Shown: one piece after another, positions 1 to 13,755 of the stretch | Position numbering within the stretch: the stretch's first letter is position 1 | Layout: each line of letters starts with the position of its first letter | Source: Lagopus muta | Taxonomy: Eukaryota; Chordata; Aves; Galliformes; Phasianidae | NCBI RefSeq assembly: GCF_023343835.1 | Contig: NC_064438.1 | Span: forward strand, 15,915,077 to 15,979,076 | Direction: 5' to 3' | Length of the DNA: 64,000 bases | Position numbers and translations under genes: made by a program | The notes under the pieces: generated by a model | Told to the model about the DNA's origin: nothing | The model's input: the letters and a program-made list of their open reading frames with translations, nothing else | The model's database searches: none

Positions 1-109
1 ACATGATTTAGCAGAGGGTTGTTAGTTAGTTAGGTAGTATGTTAAGGTTGTGGTTGGACTCAATGATCTTTAAGATCTTTTCCAACTTGAGCAATTCTAT
101 GATTCTATG
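1..109 (+). repeat. CR1 LINE 3' end, truncated by the window edge or 5' truncation
   Basis: The segment ends in two tandem ATTCTATG octamers near 95-110, preceded by a GGTTGGACTCAATGATC-type motif and a TCTTTTCCAACTTGAG block. This is the hallmark 3' end of avian CR1 retrotransposons, in sense orientation. Only the non-coding tail is present, so the copy is dead. The left limit cannot be judged because the window starts here. Confidence 0.85.
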
Positions 110-945
110 ATGTGGATTGAAAGCAGAGGAATGGGAATTTCATTGTCATTCCATATTTGGGATATCTTCAGGCTTGCTCCATTCTGATTTGATTTTCAAA
201 TTTTCATACTTTGTATCAAAAAAAGGTGTCAATGCAGCTAACACTACCAGCTAAAATACATCAGATATGGTAAAAACTGTGCCTCCAAAAGTTTATTATT
301 GCAAGTAGCTAATGCAGAACAAATATATTCACTACCACTTTATACAAGGCAAAAATCAAATCTAAGGTGAGAGTAATTTAAACTGTGGTTCTGACTTCCC
401 CCACTCTGCTGGACCATTCTCTCATGTTCTTGTACGGCAGAACTCTTTCTATCTGTGGTAATTCTTGTGTTGATCAAGAACTAGAAATTACCACAGCATT
501 TTCAAAAATTCAGCCAAGACACCTGGAAAGGGCCTTGTTTGAGGCCTTGGGTGTGGTATTAACCTCATGATTTCACATGCTTGAAGTCACTGTGTTCGTA
601 AGATGATGTAAGAACAATTTTGCTCACAGCAGGTGCTCAGGATACCATCATCAGAAGCAATGAATGAGACTGGGTGGGAGTTAGAACTGATCCAAAGATC
701 CAGAGGAAGACAGAAATCTGTGAATTGAATTTATTTTGCTGTAGCTGCATCTGGCATGAAAAGAAAGGGCAGTGAGATGATCCAGTTAAAAAACATTTTC
801 TCTGACTCACCAGACCCAAGCATTTGTTTTTGCTCCTTTTCACAGGCTTACGCAAATTCATGAAGCACAACCTTACAGGAAAGCTTCATCAGGCAACATA
901 TGGCATTTCACACAAAGCTGTATCTTTTCAAGCTGAACTAGACCT

Positions 946-973
<28 letters not shown>
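946..973 (+). repeat. Poly(A) run, 28 bases
   Basis: An uninterrupted run of A follows CCT at 943-945. No retroposed gene body or target-site duplication is evident beside it, so it is called a simple repeat rather than the tail of a processed pseudogene. Confidence 0.9.
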
Positions 974-977
<4 letters not shown>

Positions 978-1510
978 CTAAATTTTTTTAGCATTTTAAC
1001 TCACAGTGAAACATTGGCAGTCATGATTTTTCTTTGTCCCTACTATTGACTGGAAAGTAATAAAAGGCAGCAAGCTGCACCTTCCAACAGAGGATGGTTT
1101 CTTAGAGAAAAGGGAAGCTTACAGCAAGCTTTAAATGTGATGCTGCTGGTTTGTACTGTGGGGATGTCTCTTTAACCTAAGCATTGAGCAGGTTCAGCTT
1201 TGCTGCAAGGAAGAAACTCCAATGGAATTCCACTTACACTCAAGCAATCCCCAGTGCCAATGCCAGGTTAGTGGGTTTTTTTCCCCCTTTGCATTATTGT
1301 TTTAGAAAGACAGAATTTGGCTTGTGACAGAATGACTCTACCCAGAAATGGCTGCGTTCATGTGTGATTGAGGCAACTGATCAGAGCGAAAGACATGAAG
1401 TAACAAAAGTGAAATGGGGCACAGTATTAACACCTAAAATGACAAGTCATAACATCCCAATTCCAGCAGGGCTTATCTCCTAATTCTGTCTTAGTTGTGA
1501 CTGAGATTTG

Positions 1511-1528
1511 TAAATAAATAAATAAATA
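1511..1528 (+). repeat. TAAA tetranucleotide microsatellite
   Basis: About four and a half TAAA units in a row, too short to be more than a potential polymorphic marker. Confidence 0.8.
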
Positions 1529-4500
1529 CGTACATAAGGAGGGGATTTCTCTCCTGACCCATTTTAGGAAGAGGGAAAGAAAATTTTCTAAATACGAAAA
1601 AAGTGTATATTGAGAGCCTGGAAAGCAAGCTTGAATTCCCTTGCTTATATCATTCATGACTCAAGATGAACCAATGTTAACTTGAAATGTCTGTGTATAA
1701 AATAAAGATCGTTGTTTTGTGTTTCTCTTGAAGGACATCTACCTTTCTCCTCTTCCTTTTTGACAAATCATTTCCAGCGTTGAGGAGCCTAGGGTTGTTA
1801 TCTGCACACTTCTGCTCTTCCAGGCTATGTCCCACTGCACAGGACGTAAATAGAGCCATCCTACAGCATACAGACAATCATTTTAGCTAAATAATTGGTA
1901 GATACAAAACTTGTTAAAACTTAGTACTACTAGAGGGGTTTCATTTAAATTACAGTCTTCACTGTTCACAAATCCCAAGCAAGATGTAGTCTTACTGAGA
2001 TGGCTTAAAAATGGTTGGCTTACAATAAAAATATAAAAGGAATACTGCTGGCTGTGGAGTTAATGCACTTGGGACACCAAAAGCCTCTTGTTGATGCTAT
2101 TTATAATTCACACCTGGTCCACATTGTTGGTGGTCTTCGCATTTCTTCTGGGATGAATTCCACGGTCAATGACCGAGTTACAACTTTGTTTCCAACATTA
2201 TACTAAGAGAAAAATGAACTGGTGCTGGAAAGAAGTTAAGGTCAAGGTCTGTTTTGCCATAGTTTTTCAGGAGCAGCACTTGTTCTCTGCAGTGTGAGGA
2301 AAACTTGTGAACTCACTGTGTTAATAGTTCTGTTTTGCCAGGCAGGCATTAGTTGTGAAATTTGTCGGGCTGTCTTCAAGCAGTGAAGCAGCAGCTTTGC
2401 AGCATTTTCTTGCTTTTTGTGCTAGTGCAAAGCCACCACAAAATGCCACCAAATCAGAAAGGTTTATATTCACTTGCCATCAGTGTGACAACACACAGTA
2501 TGAAGCAGTGGAGAAACTGGACCTTTTAAAAAAATTAATCAGTTCAAAGCACCAGTCTGCAGGCAATTTCACTGCTTGTTTGCACTGTTTTGCAAAATTC
2601 TAAGCTTACTCTGCATGCAACTCATGTACACCCAGGCTTTCAGCCATCACTCCCAAAAGCACTGCTAGAAGCCACACTACAAACAACAGCTTTGACAAAA
2701 GTACTTCACAAGTCCCAGGACATAGTGTCCAGCAGCACAGGGAGGAAACCAGCATGTAGATTTGCTGTCAGGCAGTTCTGCAGGCTACGTTTGGGCTGGA
2801 AAAAACCCTGCATACCCTTCCTGAACATTTCCATGCACACCTGTGTCATCCTAATGTCTGTATCTGAGGGGATGTGGCTCTCTATCCTCACATACAAAGG
2901 AGCCAAATTGCTTCTTTTGCCTCAAATGCCATTCCGAATGGTCCCTGGGGCATTTCAGCTCCACAGTCTACTCAGCGATTTGTGCTTGCTTTTGGCTTGG
3001 CTGTGATGAATGAATTGAGCAAAGACAAAAATGGTTGGGCTCGGGCTTCCTATTTGCTTTGTCAAAGAAACCCTTGACTCTATGCATCTGCTTCTGCTTT
3101 CCATTCTGTAGTGCACAGCCTGAATCTGAGTCCAGCAAAAGCTTCACAGGAATGAAAAATAAGGCAATCCACCACCATCCCATGTTGGGATTTTCCCTAA
3201 AATTTAAGGAGCTCATGTTCCCTTTCCCAGTGGAAGTCTTTTTGGAAAGCCTAGGGATTCTTCTGTATTTGGGTCACTGAATTGCATAACTTCCCCATCA
3301 ATGCTAGCTAGCAGAAGGAAGCCTATGCTTATAAAGAGGGAAGGATGTTTCCATGTTGTAAAAATGACAGGAGAGGCTTGAATTCCAAATATCCTCCTTA
3401 CAGCCCTGGCTCTGACTTTGCATAATGTGTGCTTAGAAAAAGGACTGTGTACTTTGTTATTCCAGCAGCTAAGTTAGATTAGTGCTGACAGAAGATGGAT
3501 TATTGGTATGCTCCTGTACTTTTTATACGCTGTCAGTACAAGTTAACTCTGTTACATATCTCAGCATACCACGTGAAACAAAGACAATTGCTCGTGTGGT
3601 ATTTCAGAGTATTGAACCATAGAAAACATCACAGTTCATGCAAATCTCACACCTACCTCCAGCTCCCCACCTGACAGTCTGCTTTCAAGGATACAGCACG
3701 TGGTAGTGGACATGACATGCTGTCTGCTGTGGGGCCTCCAGCATTGCTTGCAGATCAGTTCTTTGGCTGTGAACTCTGCAGTTCATCACTGCATGATTAC
3801 ACTGCTAGCTGAACACTCCATCCCAGCATCCTCTTTACTTGAAACACTGTAAAAGAAACCCTGGGGTAAATCCCTGCAGTGGTTTATCAGAAACTCCTAA
3901 TTCCTGAGCTGAATTTTCCACCCATGCACATCCCTGCAGCAGAAAACAGAAATAAGAATGGAAGCATCTCATGACTACAAACTACTGTTGTCTGTAGGAC
4001 TGTCTTGCAATATTGTGACTCATCTCCACTCACTTCCTACAGCCCAAGCAAAGACCTTGCACTTCCAGACCTGCCCACCCCCGGTAGCAACAGAGATGGG
4101 CTTTTGACCATTTCCTTTCCAATTTGGATCTGAACATTTGGAAAATATAAAGGGGGCAAACTTGTGCTGGATTTATATGTGACTGTTTCTGGTACAATGG
4201 GATGCTGAAACGTGACTCATGCCATGCACTGAGATGAGCAGAAGTTCATGTGTTTCAGTAGCATTTCACAAAAACCAAGGATAAAATGGATAATTCAAAT
4301 CCAGCTCCTCTCAGAGATCTACTAATCTGTACACCATGTTTGGCTCAGGTAGTTTTTTACTGGAGGCCAGTATGGATATACACATCTAAAATACTACCAA
4401 GAGGGGATGCAAAATGTGGGCACTCCCTAACATCTCATACCACATCATCACAAACCTGTCCTTCTCTGAGGACCCACAGCAGTCACTCCTGATGCCATGC

Positions 4501-7500
4501 AGTAGCTGGGCTATCACAGGGACATTCATTAACCATTCACAGCCATCTTGCACACCAAACAGTGGCAGCTGGCTAATTTCTAAGTAATCAGTTGATTATT
4601 CTCTGCAGGAGCAGGTCAGGGTTAGCTAACAGGGTTAAACTAGTAGAAAGAGCACATTTCCTTAAGTGTCAGTGGAAACACAGGTGTGCAGCATTCAGCT
4701 GTGCTCACTGTTTACCAGCTAGCTCCGTGGAAGGTAGATGCTGAAGGTGCACAAGCCACTGGAATGCAGCAGGTAAGGAAAGAGATTAGAGTAGGAAAAG
4801 ACTCCAACTTGGTCACAGCAATAACTGAGTGCCTTCAGCCAGGAAATTCTTAACCCATCTTATGCAGGAACTTTATAGCATCTTGCCTGCACAATGAACC
4901 CTAAAGGTTACAAATACCTGTGGCACATAGACACAGCCAGGTGATGTGGTACATACAGAGCACCCCTTGGCCCTTTGATAGGTGCCATCATATTGCAGCA
5001 CAGAGTATGATATCAACAACTGTGGTATGCTTCTGGGAGAAGCAGCCAGCAGGCAGATCTGCCTGCACAGTCACTGCACCTGGCAGTGCAGCTTATGTTA
5101 CACTCCAGTCTCCCCATGGATATCAAGCCATCTACGGACTGAGCTGTTAGATGTTCTGGGAACCCTGGGCTCAGGACGGGGCATGCTGCTTGCTGCTATA
5201 TCAAAGCCATCTGAATAAGGTTTAGTGATGGACTTGAAGTTTATTTTTCTGCTCTCAGAACAAGAGGGACGTTCTGTCATCAGTGGGTTCATTAATAACA
5301 GCGCCAGCAAGCTTCAGATCACATCCCTTTCTGTGAGTGACACAAAGGGAGCAAGGAGCACTGAGAGATTTTTTGCTGAGCTGAAAGCTGAGCTCCTCTG
5401 CACTGAATTGCAGCATGCAGGCGGTGGGAGTGGGAGGGTGCACACAGGCAGAACTCCCTGCTCTGAGCCTAGCAGGTTGGCATCTTGCCCAAGCCCTACG
5501 TTTGCTTAGAATGCAGCCTGGGATTGTCTTGAGACAATTTGATGGATATTGTGTGGGTGCTGGAGGCAAAAGAAGCCAGGAAAATGAGAGATCTATATGC
5601 AAGCTGGCTTAGTTCCTCCAATTTTTAATGCAAGCTTTCCATTTTGGTAAATATACTCTGCATGCTATCATGGATAGTATATAGTTATAAGTGTGGTACC
5701 GTGAGAAAACGGTGCAATACCTGAAGCAAAAGTTTGTTTTTCATTACACATCACATTACACATGTATGGTAGTAACATCCAAGTAATAAAATCATTTATT
5801 TTTGCAAACAAGTAAAACATTATGCTTCAAATAAGTAATCCACATTTATCTTACTCTTTGACCTGCCTTACAATATGGCTATTGCATCTTCTCTATTCAG
5901 ATTGTTTTTAAGCTTACAAAGCTCCTTAAGCTCCTGGAATTTTGATCATCAATTGCCAGCAACAGCACTTACTAAACTGAAGCCTGAACTAACTACATTA
6001 ATAAAACTCAACACTTGCCCTTTCTGCAAACCAGATTTCAACAACACTCTTTTCCTCTTCTCCCTTGTCTGCCTCTGTCTGAAAAATACGCGAGGCCATT
6101 TGCCAGAGTTAATTTTTAATAGTGTCCTCACTGCTGCAGTGAATGAAGTCATTTATTATCCAGCAAGCTAACACGCTAGGCAATAACAAATGCTGAAGAA
6201 GGTGACTCAGGAATGAGCACCCGGCCTGAGCTTTACCTTCCCTCCTGCCTGATGGCTCAGCAAGAAGGGCTGAGCACAGCATGTTGGTTTACCATACACT
6301 AAGCCTTCATTCTGGGGACTCCCAGTTTCAAGGCACGAGGCCAGCTAGTTTTATTTACTTTGTAGTCATGTGTGCATGTACACAAGTGGAGTTGCAGCAG
6401 ACTGCGTGGCCCTCCCCTCTGCCTGGGCACTCTAACAAAGGAGGTTAATATTCCCCCTGAGCGGTCATCGCTGCTGTGGGAACGTGGCAGCTCAGGCAGT
6501 TTGGCCTTAAACACGCTTTGTGATCTCTGTCAGACTGGAGCTCAGCCCACCCACCTGTAAAACAGGTTTAATGGCTGCTAGCTTTTCTCTAGAAGTGCTG
6601 GAAGGATTACTTCATGTCTGAGATCTTTACACGAGAGCTGCTTGGTGATAGAAAGCATTTTAAAAGTGACTGGAAATCAGTGCATGTGGGAATGACCTCA
6701 GATGCAGCACTCTTCTCATCCCATTACCTAAGAACCTCAAAAAGGCTGAGATGCAGATGATTCAGAAACTGAGGGAGAAAGTGATTTTGAGTCACTTATT
6801 AAGTAGGATTCATATTGGCTTTACTGTTCCAGGATGTACAGGTTTGGAATGCAGAATCTCTTTGCCATCTCTTTGGAGTGAAACAGAATTCTCTCATGCA
6901 TGTACTTACCAGCCATCGTGCTTCTGTGTCCGCAGGGCAGTCCAAAGGCCACTGAAGAAGTCTATGAATCTTCCTCATTGCCTGCAGTAAGCTTTGGATC
7001 AGACCCCAGTGAGCCAGCAAGAATGTGCTGTTCAACGTGCTATAACAAGTCCACTGGCATGTGCTGATAGCTGCAGGAGAGCTGTTAGAAGTACGCCCCT
7101 AAAAATGAGGAAGATCTTGGCTAAAGAGGCAGAAGCTTCTGGCCCAGTCCTCACCCCCCACACAGTGCCTGAAACACACTAGAGCCTCTTAAATTAGGGA
7201 ACAGAGCAGCCCTGAATCCATTCTTTCCTCCATGCGATATCACAGGAAAGCTAGAGAGTATTGTATTACTCTTAATACACTTCGTGATCGCCTAAGTCTC
7301 CCAAATCCCACTGCCAGTAAGCTCTGGTGATTAAACAGCTTACTGAAGGGAAACCATAGCTAACACTTTCTACCCTTATCAAAGTGTATTGCTAATGAGG
7401 ACTGGGAAAACTCTCAGTGTTAATACAACATCTGTAGATTAACATTAGCTTACTTTGCTTTCACAGTCAATGGCTAAAATTCAGTCAATCACTTGGATTC

Positions 7501-7689
7501 GCGTCACACTTCTAATTGGTGTTATGGTACATCAGTCTCAGTATTTCCCCAGCAGAAGTACACTGGGAGTGGAAAAGGCAAAGTCAAGAGCTGGAGGCCA
7601 AAGAAGAAATTAGCAACAAGTTGCTTAGGACATCATAATAGAGAAACCTTACAGTAGGTCTGGGAACCGAGTTTTGGGGCTCCTAAACA

Positions 7690-7862
7690 TACAATCATGG
7701 AATAATTAAGATTGGAAAGACCACTAAGATCATCTAGTCCAACCTTCAGCTCATCCCCACCATGCCCACTGAGCCATGTCATGCAATACAACAGCCATCC
7801 TTTTCTTGAAACCTCCAGAGACTGTTACCTCACCACCTCCTTGGGCAGCCCATTCCTTCTTC
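7690..7862 (-). repeat. CR1 LINE 3' fragment, antisense
   Basis: On the plus strand the copy opens with a degenerate ACAATCATGGAAT end, followed by GATTGGAAAGACCACTAAGA and ATCATCTAGTCCAACC, then the CACCACCTCCTTGGGCAGCC block about 130 bases further in. This is the reverse complement of the CR1 3' region. It has no coding capacity and is 5' truncated at about 7862. Confidence 0.85.
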
Positions 7863-10800
7863 CTTGTGGAAAATAGAAAAACAGAAATCAGTGAAGGACA
7901 TGGCAAAAAAGAAAAGGATAAGCAGTTTGAGTCTGATGATGAGAGGGAGGGAAGCATGGCAGGGCTAGAGACAAAGGGCAGCTGGCACATTAAAAAGCAA
8001 TCAGAGGAAAAGAAACAAGTAGTTTAACTGAACAAACACCAGTGTCTCTAATTCTACTTAGTTTTACTGTGGCTGCATGCTGTGCAACACTGCTTTGAAA
8101 TCTCTGAGAAACAGATGTAGTTAACAACTGTTCCGCAGTGTAGAGAGGAAGAAATTCTGTACTCATTGCCAAAGGAGTAAGAAGATCATTTTTAAAGAAG
8201 TGAGAATAGTTTTAGCGTGTCCTCCAGGAGAACAGAGGATGGTTTCAGATTCAAGTACAAACTCATCTGCTATAGGGAAGCCTTGAACTCCACAAAGATA
8301 AATCTGTCACACATCAGTGAATGCAGAAATGACAGAGAAAGCAAGACATCCCTTAGCAACCCAACTGCTTTCCATGCCTGGAAGACTGGCTCCTGTCAGC
8401 ACAAGTGACATAGATGACCCAGAGCATGGTAAGTGATCCGAGCTGTCCCAAAAAGAAACTGTTGGTGTGTGAGTGCTCAAACTTCTCTGAAGAGTTTGAA
8501 AAGGAAAATCACAAGGGGACTAAGTATTGTGAGGGCTTGTTAAAAAATACAGCTTTCTACTCTCAGAGACCTGAGCTGTTGTTGTATGAAGGTGAGGGCA
8601 AGAGCCTCCCTTTCTATACAGTGATCTGACAATCAGTCTCCAAGAGAATGATTGACATTTGACTGAAGCAGAGAGCAAGCAAAAGCTCTTGTGCTCATGC
8701 TAGCAAACCACTGCCAGGAAAGTCAGCATGGTCCTTAACTTGTGGATTCCTGCCTTACCAGACCTCCTGCCCTATCTGACCCTTGCTGGTCCTGGGGAGG
8801 CCTGGGATTAAGTGGAAGTGGACACGGGATACTTATTAATTCTAGTCACCCTCACCTGGGGAGAGCATTTCATGAAGGAATCTGTATCGTTTCTAAGTAT
8901 CTCAGGCTCCAAACTCATTGTGTGATCAGCTGCAGTACTTGTGAAATAACACAAAACTCAAAAAGATTTGCTAGAAACTTGAGCAAACACCTGCTGGAGC
9001 AAAGGGGACACTTTCTGTAGAAGGCAGTGTGCTTCAGACTGGGCCACAACTGTAGAGAGCAACATTACTTCTCATTAGAGTCAAACTTACACATCGGATT
9101 TATATCCCATCCCCCTCCCCACCAGCAGAATGAGAAGTCCAGATACCCCACTGCCCTCACAAATGAGGGTCTCACATTATCAAATACTGCATATCATGTA
9201 TAAGGGAGATATGATTCTTACTCCTACGAGGAGACTGGCCCATTAGAACTGACCAGACTTTTAATTATGTCCACTTCTGTATGGGAATTGCTGTTGTTTT
9301 CTAAATATAAAACAAGAATCTGCAGTTGTTTGTGTTTTTAGACAGCGGAAGACAAGCAGTGATTACAAAGCCTTTACCTTCTGTGACAGCAGAACATCTC
9401 ATATCTGTGAGTTTCTATATTCAGTTTATAATCGATCAAATCCAACTGGCAGCAAAATCAATTCAGTCAATAGGAATCTTTCTCTAGCTCTGCGGGGCTT
9501 GGGTCAGGCCCCCGGCAAGGTGCTGTGTGAATTTTTGTGCTTATTGCAAACAAGAAATCCATGAGAAAGATCCTATCATGGACTACAGTACTCTCCAAGA
9601 CTGATGATTTTGCTATAGCTAACCAGAATTTTCTGCAATGTTTTCAAATGATTCAGTTAAAAGAAACTCGAGCGCTTTGCTTAGTAGAATTTAATCCATC
9701 CATAATGCTGTAATTTTTAGGTTTAAAAACAAAGTGGGCTCACTCACCGGTTGGGTCATCTGAAGCAATGTCACATTTTTGGAGATAATATGAGTGGAAG
9801 GTTTTGTCAGTTGATTGATGGTTAATGAATTAATTCAGGGTTTGGTTAATTGATTACTACAGGAAATCAGTTCTGCTCAGCGTCTGTCTTTAAAAAAATA
9901 ACAATACCAGGACTCACTGGTCTTTTTTGTCTGTATCATCTCTCAGTTGCACTTCTGTTCCAAGTTTTAGGTATTTCTGTGAGCCCCACGCCCTTGGGAT
10001 GATGGTATGCATTGATGACATCTGTTGTGCCTGTGCCTCTTTCAGTGCAACATGTAGTAAGGATAAACTGGCATACCTTTCCCATTCTCTAAAAGACAGT
10101 GTAGAAATTACAAATTATAGTAAATTATAGTGAAGAGTAGACTCTGATTTCCCCCATCGTGTTTCTCTAGACAGTCACTCGCAGTGTAACAATTCATTGT
10201 CAGGAGTAAGCTATAGCCTTGCATGCCTGTATAGATTTATCTGATACATTAAGAGCTTCTCTCAGGGGCTGCTTTCCAAGCCATAATATTGCTGGGGCTT
10301 GTGAGCTAGCAGTATTTTCTCTACAGCTCACTGAGAAGTTAGACAAAGATGGTCCAGGAGCCACAGCAGTCTTACCTGTAAATTCAGCCCAGAAGGTTGC
10401 CATTCCTCACTGTTCACCACTTTTTAACCATTGTATCAACTGTGCTATTCCAAAATACTTTATATATTTATATATGTTGATATACTACATCAACAAGCTA
10501 AACATTAACTGGGATAGATTTTTTTTTAAAGCAAAAAGGGAAAGCACCTATTTATGCCATTGCACAATGGGAGCAATGTTACTTATAGCTCACGTCAGTA
10601 GCCTAGGGATTAAGAAACTTTTTGTTTTTCTTTCACTTTTGAAGACTCTCCTCCAGAAGGTATCCTTTCCAGTTTAGGTGTAAAGCTAACATTTTCTATT
10701 TATCCTAGGCCTGTTAATTTTTAACAAATGAGCCTACCTTAAGCACATTGGCTTCTAGGAACTCTTGCACATATAGCTGCTTTCACAGTCATCCCCTTCT

Positions 10801-12152
10801 GAGCTAACAGAGATGAGTTTTGTTCTCCTTGCACAGTGACACCAAGGAGGGTTTCCCCTCACTGTCCTTAACCACTTCACTTTGCCTTTTCTCAGTTCTC
10901 TCACTAATACAAGTAAGCTGCCAGGAAGTCTTCCCTTCCCAGAAGCATCTCTGTAAAGAGAACGGATGTGAACACAGACTCCACTAGCCTATGCCATCTT
11001 CTGTCCCAGATAACTTCAGAATACTTCCAGATCTGCAGAGCTGAGTTTTCTTGAAACAAATTGGGAAAAGAACCGAGACTGCCAGAGAGTGGAAGCCAAA
11101 TTAATTTCTGTAGAAAAAGGTTTGTCACTTACTGGCATCTGCAGAGTTGCGTCAGCTTGTTGCGGATATGGATTAGGCCTTGTGCTTCTGAGAATCCAGC
11201 TTTGTTTCAATTCTTCTGAGCACTTCCTTCTTTCTTTCTGACCGCACTTCAGTTTTGATCCAAGTATCAAAGAGGCTCACACATCAGCCAGCTTGCATCA
11301 AATGCAACATGAACTTCTGCTGACAACTTACCCTAGATGGTGTGCAGCTCATTAGTGACCAAAAACGATAAGGTCTCTGCCTCTTCCCTTGCTACAGTAA
11401 CAAAGCACCTGGTGGTTCTCACCTTTTTCTGTCTCGTAAGCAGGCTGCCATGGCAAGTTACTTGTGTTACACTATCAGGCTCTAAAAGGAAACAATTTGC
11501 ACCCTCTAGAAAACTCAAAATTTTCAAATTCTGTCACATATCAGTTTTCTTTCTGCCTTGACGCTACTTATCCCTGAAGCTCCGGAAGAGATGAGCAAGA
11601 ACTATATCCCAGCACAGAAGTACCTGAAGGCTTATTGAGCCTGGTGTGTCTGCAGAAGGAATAAATTAAATAATCATGAAGAATATGGTGCTGTGGGAAA
11701 GCACGTCAGAATCTCTGCTTTTCTCAGCACGCTCTCAGAGATAATGATATGGAGAGCACACTGATACAATCTTCCTTCTGAACACTTCAAGAAAGTTTCA
11801 ATTACAGAGAGAAAGAAAATGCATCCAGAAAAACAGACCAACAGACTATGTGAACGTAGAGACAACACAAAAGGCACAGAAGGAACCAGGAAGTACTCTA
11901 TGTAACTAGGACAAAGCTAGGTGAGATTGTGGATATGGCAAAGGAACAAAAGATGCAGGAAAACAGCCAAAGGAACCTGACACCACTCATCTGCCCTCTG
12001 CCTACTGAGAACTTATACCCTTCAGCTGGCCTTCGTGTAGATGTTTTTGCTGAGAGCAAAATTTGGATGTATTCAGATATCCCTGTGAAGCTACAAAAGT
12101 GCAGTTGTTTGCTTTGCTGGTGATATTGATGATCACAAGAAGTTTTCATGAT

Positions 12153-12197
12153 GTTTTTTTTTTTAATTATTTTTTAATTTTGTTTTTTTTTTTTTTA
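12153..12197 (+). repeat. T-rich low-complexity tract
   Basis: Two long T runs are separated by AATTA-type interruptions. This is simple sequence; no unit structure is visible. Confidence 0.85.
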
Positions 12198-13039
12198 AGG
12201 GCAAAAGAGAGTTGAGTTCAAGCTGGCAATAACCTGGGTGGTCTTACTAGAGAAACCTCTAAAAAAGATTAACATCTCAAAACTCTTGGGGATAGCCTTG
12301 ACCTGATGAGCGAGTTCAGTTGTTTAAGTGTGTGGCATAAGTTTCAATGTTACAAACTTGTGTTTGTATGTTTTCATGTCACATTAGCCTCATTCTTGCA
12401 GAGATTGAAGAGGAAATGACAACATCAAGGAATTATTTTTTGGGGGGGTCGCAGCACTTACAGAAATCAGTAACATATCTTTCCAGGGCTGAATTTAGAC
12501 TGCTGTTTTAAAACGTCACATGATTATTGATGGGAGAAGGAAGTCTGTGAGTTATGGCCTCCTACATGCATGCTACAGTTTGGTGAAGATGATGAGTTAA
12601 AACTGAGGCACTGGAATGACAGAGCAGCTCTTCAACCCCACTGCAGGTTTGGTTTTGACAACACTAGTGTGGCAGTAAGGATCTTGTGATGCTCTTCCCA
12701 TTTCCTTTTTATTGCACTGTGTGTCAGTGGGCTCAAAGTTAGACTAGTCTTCCTTTCCTGACAAGAAAGGCTTGCAATAGTTAGTACCACTGCAGCATTT
12801 CTAGAGAGGTGCATATTTCTCTGCACCTCCCTAGAGGTTTGCCATAGAGCACAGGAGCTGCACTGGGCAGCTGTGGGTGGGCAGAGGAGTTTGCTGGAGA
12901 TATCAAACTGGGGGAGTTTAGTTAGCAGAATTAACAACCTTGCCAGCTTATCTGTGGTACAATTTGCACTGCTGTTGCTGCGGCATTGCTCCTGTGCTTA
13001 AATAAGAGGATTCTCTCTTCTAGAAGCATTCCCCTGTAG

Positions 13040-13091
13040 AAAAAAAAAAAAAGAAAAGAAAAGGAAAAAAAAAGGTAAAAAAAAAAAAAAA
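13040..13091 (+). repeat. A-rich low-complexity tract
   Basis: Runs of A are interrupted by single G or GG (AAAAGAAAAGG type). It is purine-only apart from one T near 13076, resembling a decayed poly(A) run or simple repeat. Confidence 0.85.
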
Positions 13092-13276
13092 GTATGTAAC
13101 CAGGAAGAATTATTTGTTATGCACAGAATGAGCTATATCCTCAGCAAGTGTAAATCCGTCTAGCTCTGCCAAAAGCAATGGAGCTATGCTGTCTGCAGCA
13201 ACTTTGCTGAGATGCAAAGATGCATAAGATGCAGCAACTTATACCAGCACTTTGTCTTTTTATCAAAAAAGAGATT

Positions 13277-13291
13277 GGGGGGGGGGGGGGG
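13277..13291 (+). repeat. Poly(G) run of 15
   Basis: An uninterrupted G run follows GAGATT and is followed by TGGTGGTAG. It is unstable on replication and able to form a G-quadruplex, but sits in otherwise AT-rich intergenic DNA with no promoter nearby. Confidence 0.85.
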
Positions 13292-13563
13292 TGGTGGTAG
13301 TGTCAGGCATACTTAAGATATATCACTCTCAGTGTCCTCACAAGTTTATGTCATCAACCCTATGTGTGGTTATGAGTCACCAATAGACGATTCTGCTACT
13401 GTCTTTCAGCAGCCTGCCAACAAGTAGTCCTCAGGTATCTTATGCCCTAATGTGATCACAGCACTGAAGAATGAGCAAGAGGCAGCTTCAGTCCCTTCTT
13501 CTGATGTGTCCTGCTACATGTAGGCTAGTGAGAAGTCCAAGAAGCATGAGGTTCGCCCATAGC

Positions 13564-13755
13564 TTTCATAGAGTCATAGAATGCATGAGGTTGTAAAGGA
13601 CCTTACAGCCCACCCAGTTCCAATCCCAGAGCTATAGGCAGGGCTGTCGCTCAGATCAGGTGCCATCCACCCTGCCCTTGACGCCTCCAGGAATGGGGCA
13701 TCCACAGCTGCTCCGGGCAGCCTATGACAGTGCATCACTGCTCTCTGAGAGCTTT
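13564..13755 (-). repeat. CR1 LINE 3' fragment, antisense
   Basis: It begins with CATAGAGTCATAGAAT (reverse complement of the CR1 octamer end), then a GGACCTTACAGCCCACCCAG block and a CATCCACAGCTGCTCCGGGC block. Layout and spacing match the reverse complement of a CR1 tail. The right boundary is approximate. Confidence 0.8.

Larger units (their letters stand above)
110..7689. other. Intergenic, no gene recognised
   Basis: I see no exon with recognisable protein similarity and sensible splice sites here. The open frames are all under about 140 codons and have no family signature. The stretch holds a run of 28 A at 946-973, a short TAAA/AAAT microsatellite at 1511-1528, and otherwise unique-looking AT-rich sequence. 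It lies more than 7 kb upstream of the HRAS CpG island, so distal regulatory elements are possible but not evident. Confidence 0.5.
7863..13563. other. Intergenic, no gene recognised
   Basis: No coding exon can be supported. The stretch is AT-rich with short open frames only. It includes a T-rich stretch (12153-12197), an A-rich stretch (13040-13091) and a 15-base G run (13277-13291). No polyadenylation context or CpG island marks a gene end or start here. Confidence 0.5.

Noticed and set aside
946-973. Poly(A) run as the tail of a processed pseudogene
   Set aside because: No coding or UTR sequence similar to a known gene precedes it and no target-site duplication was seen.
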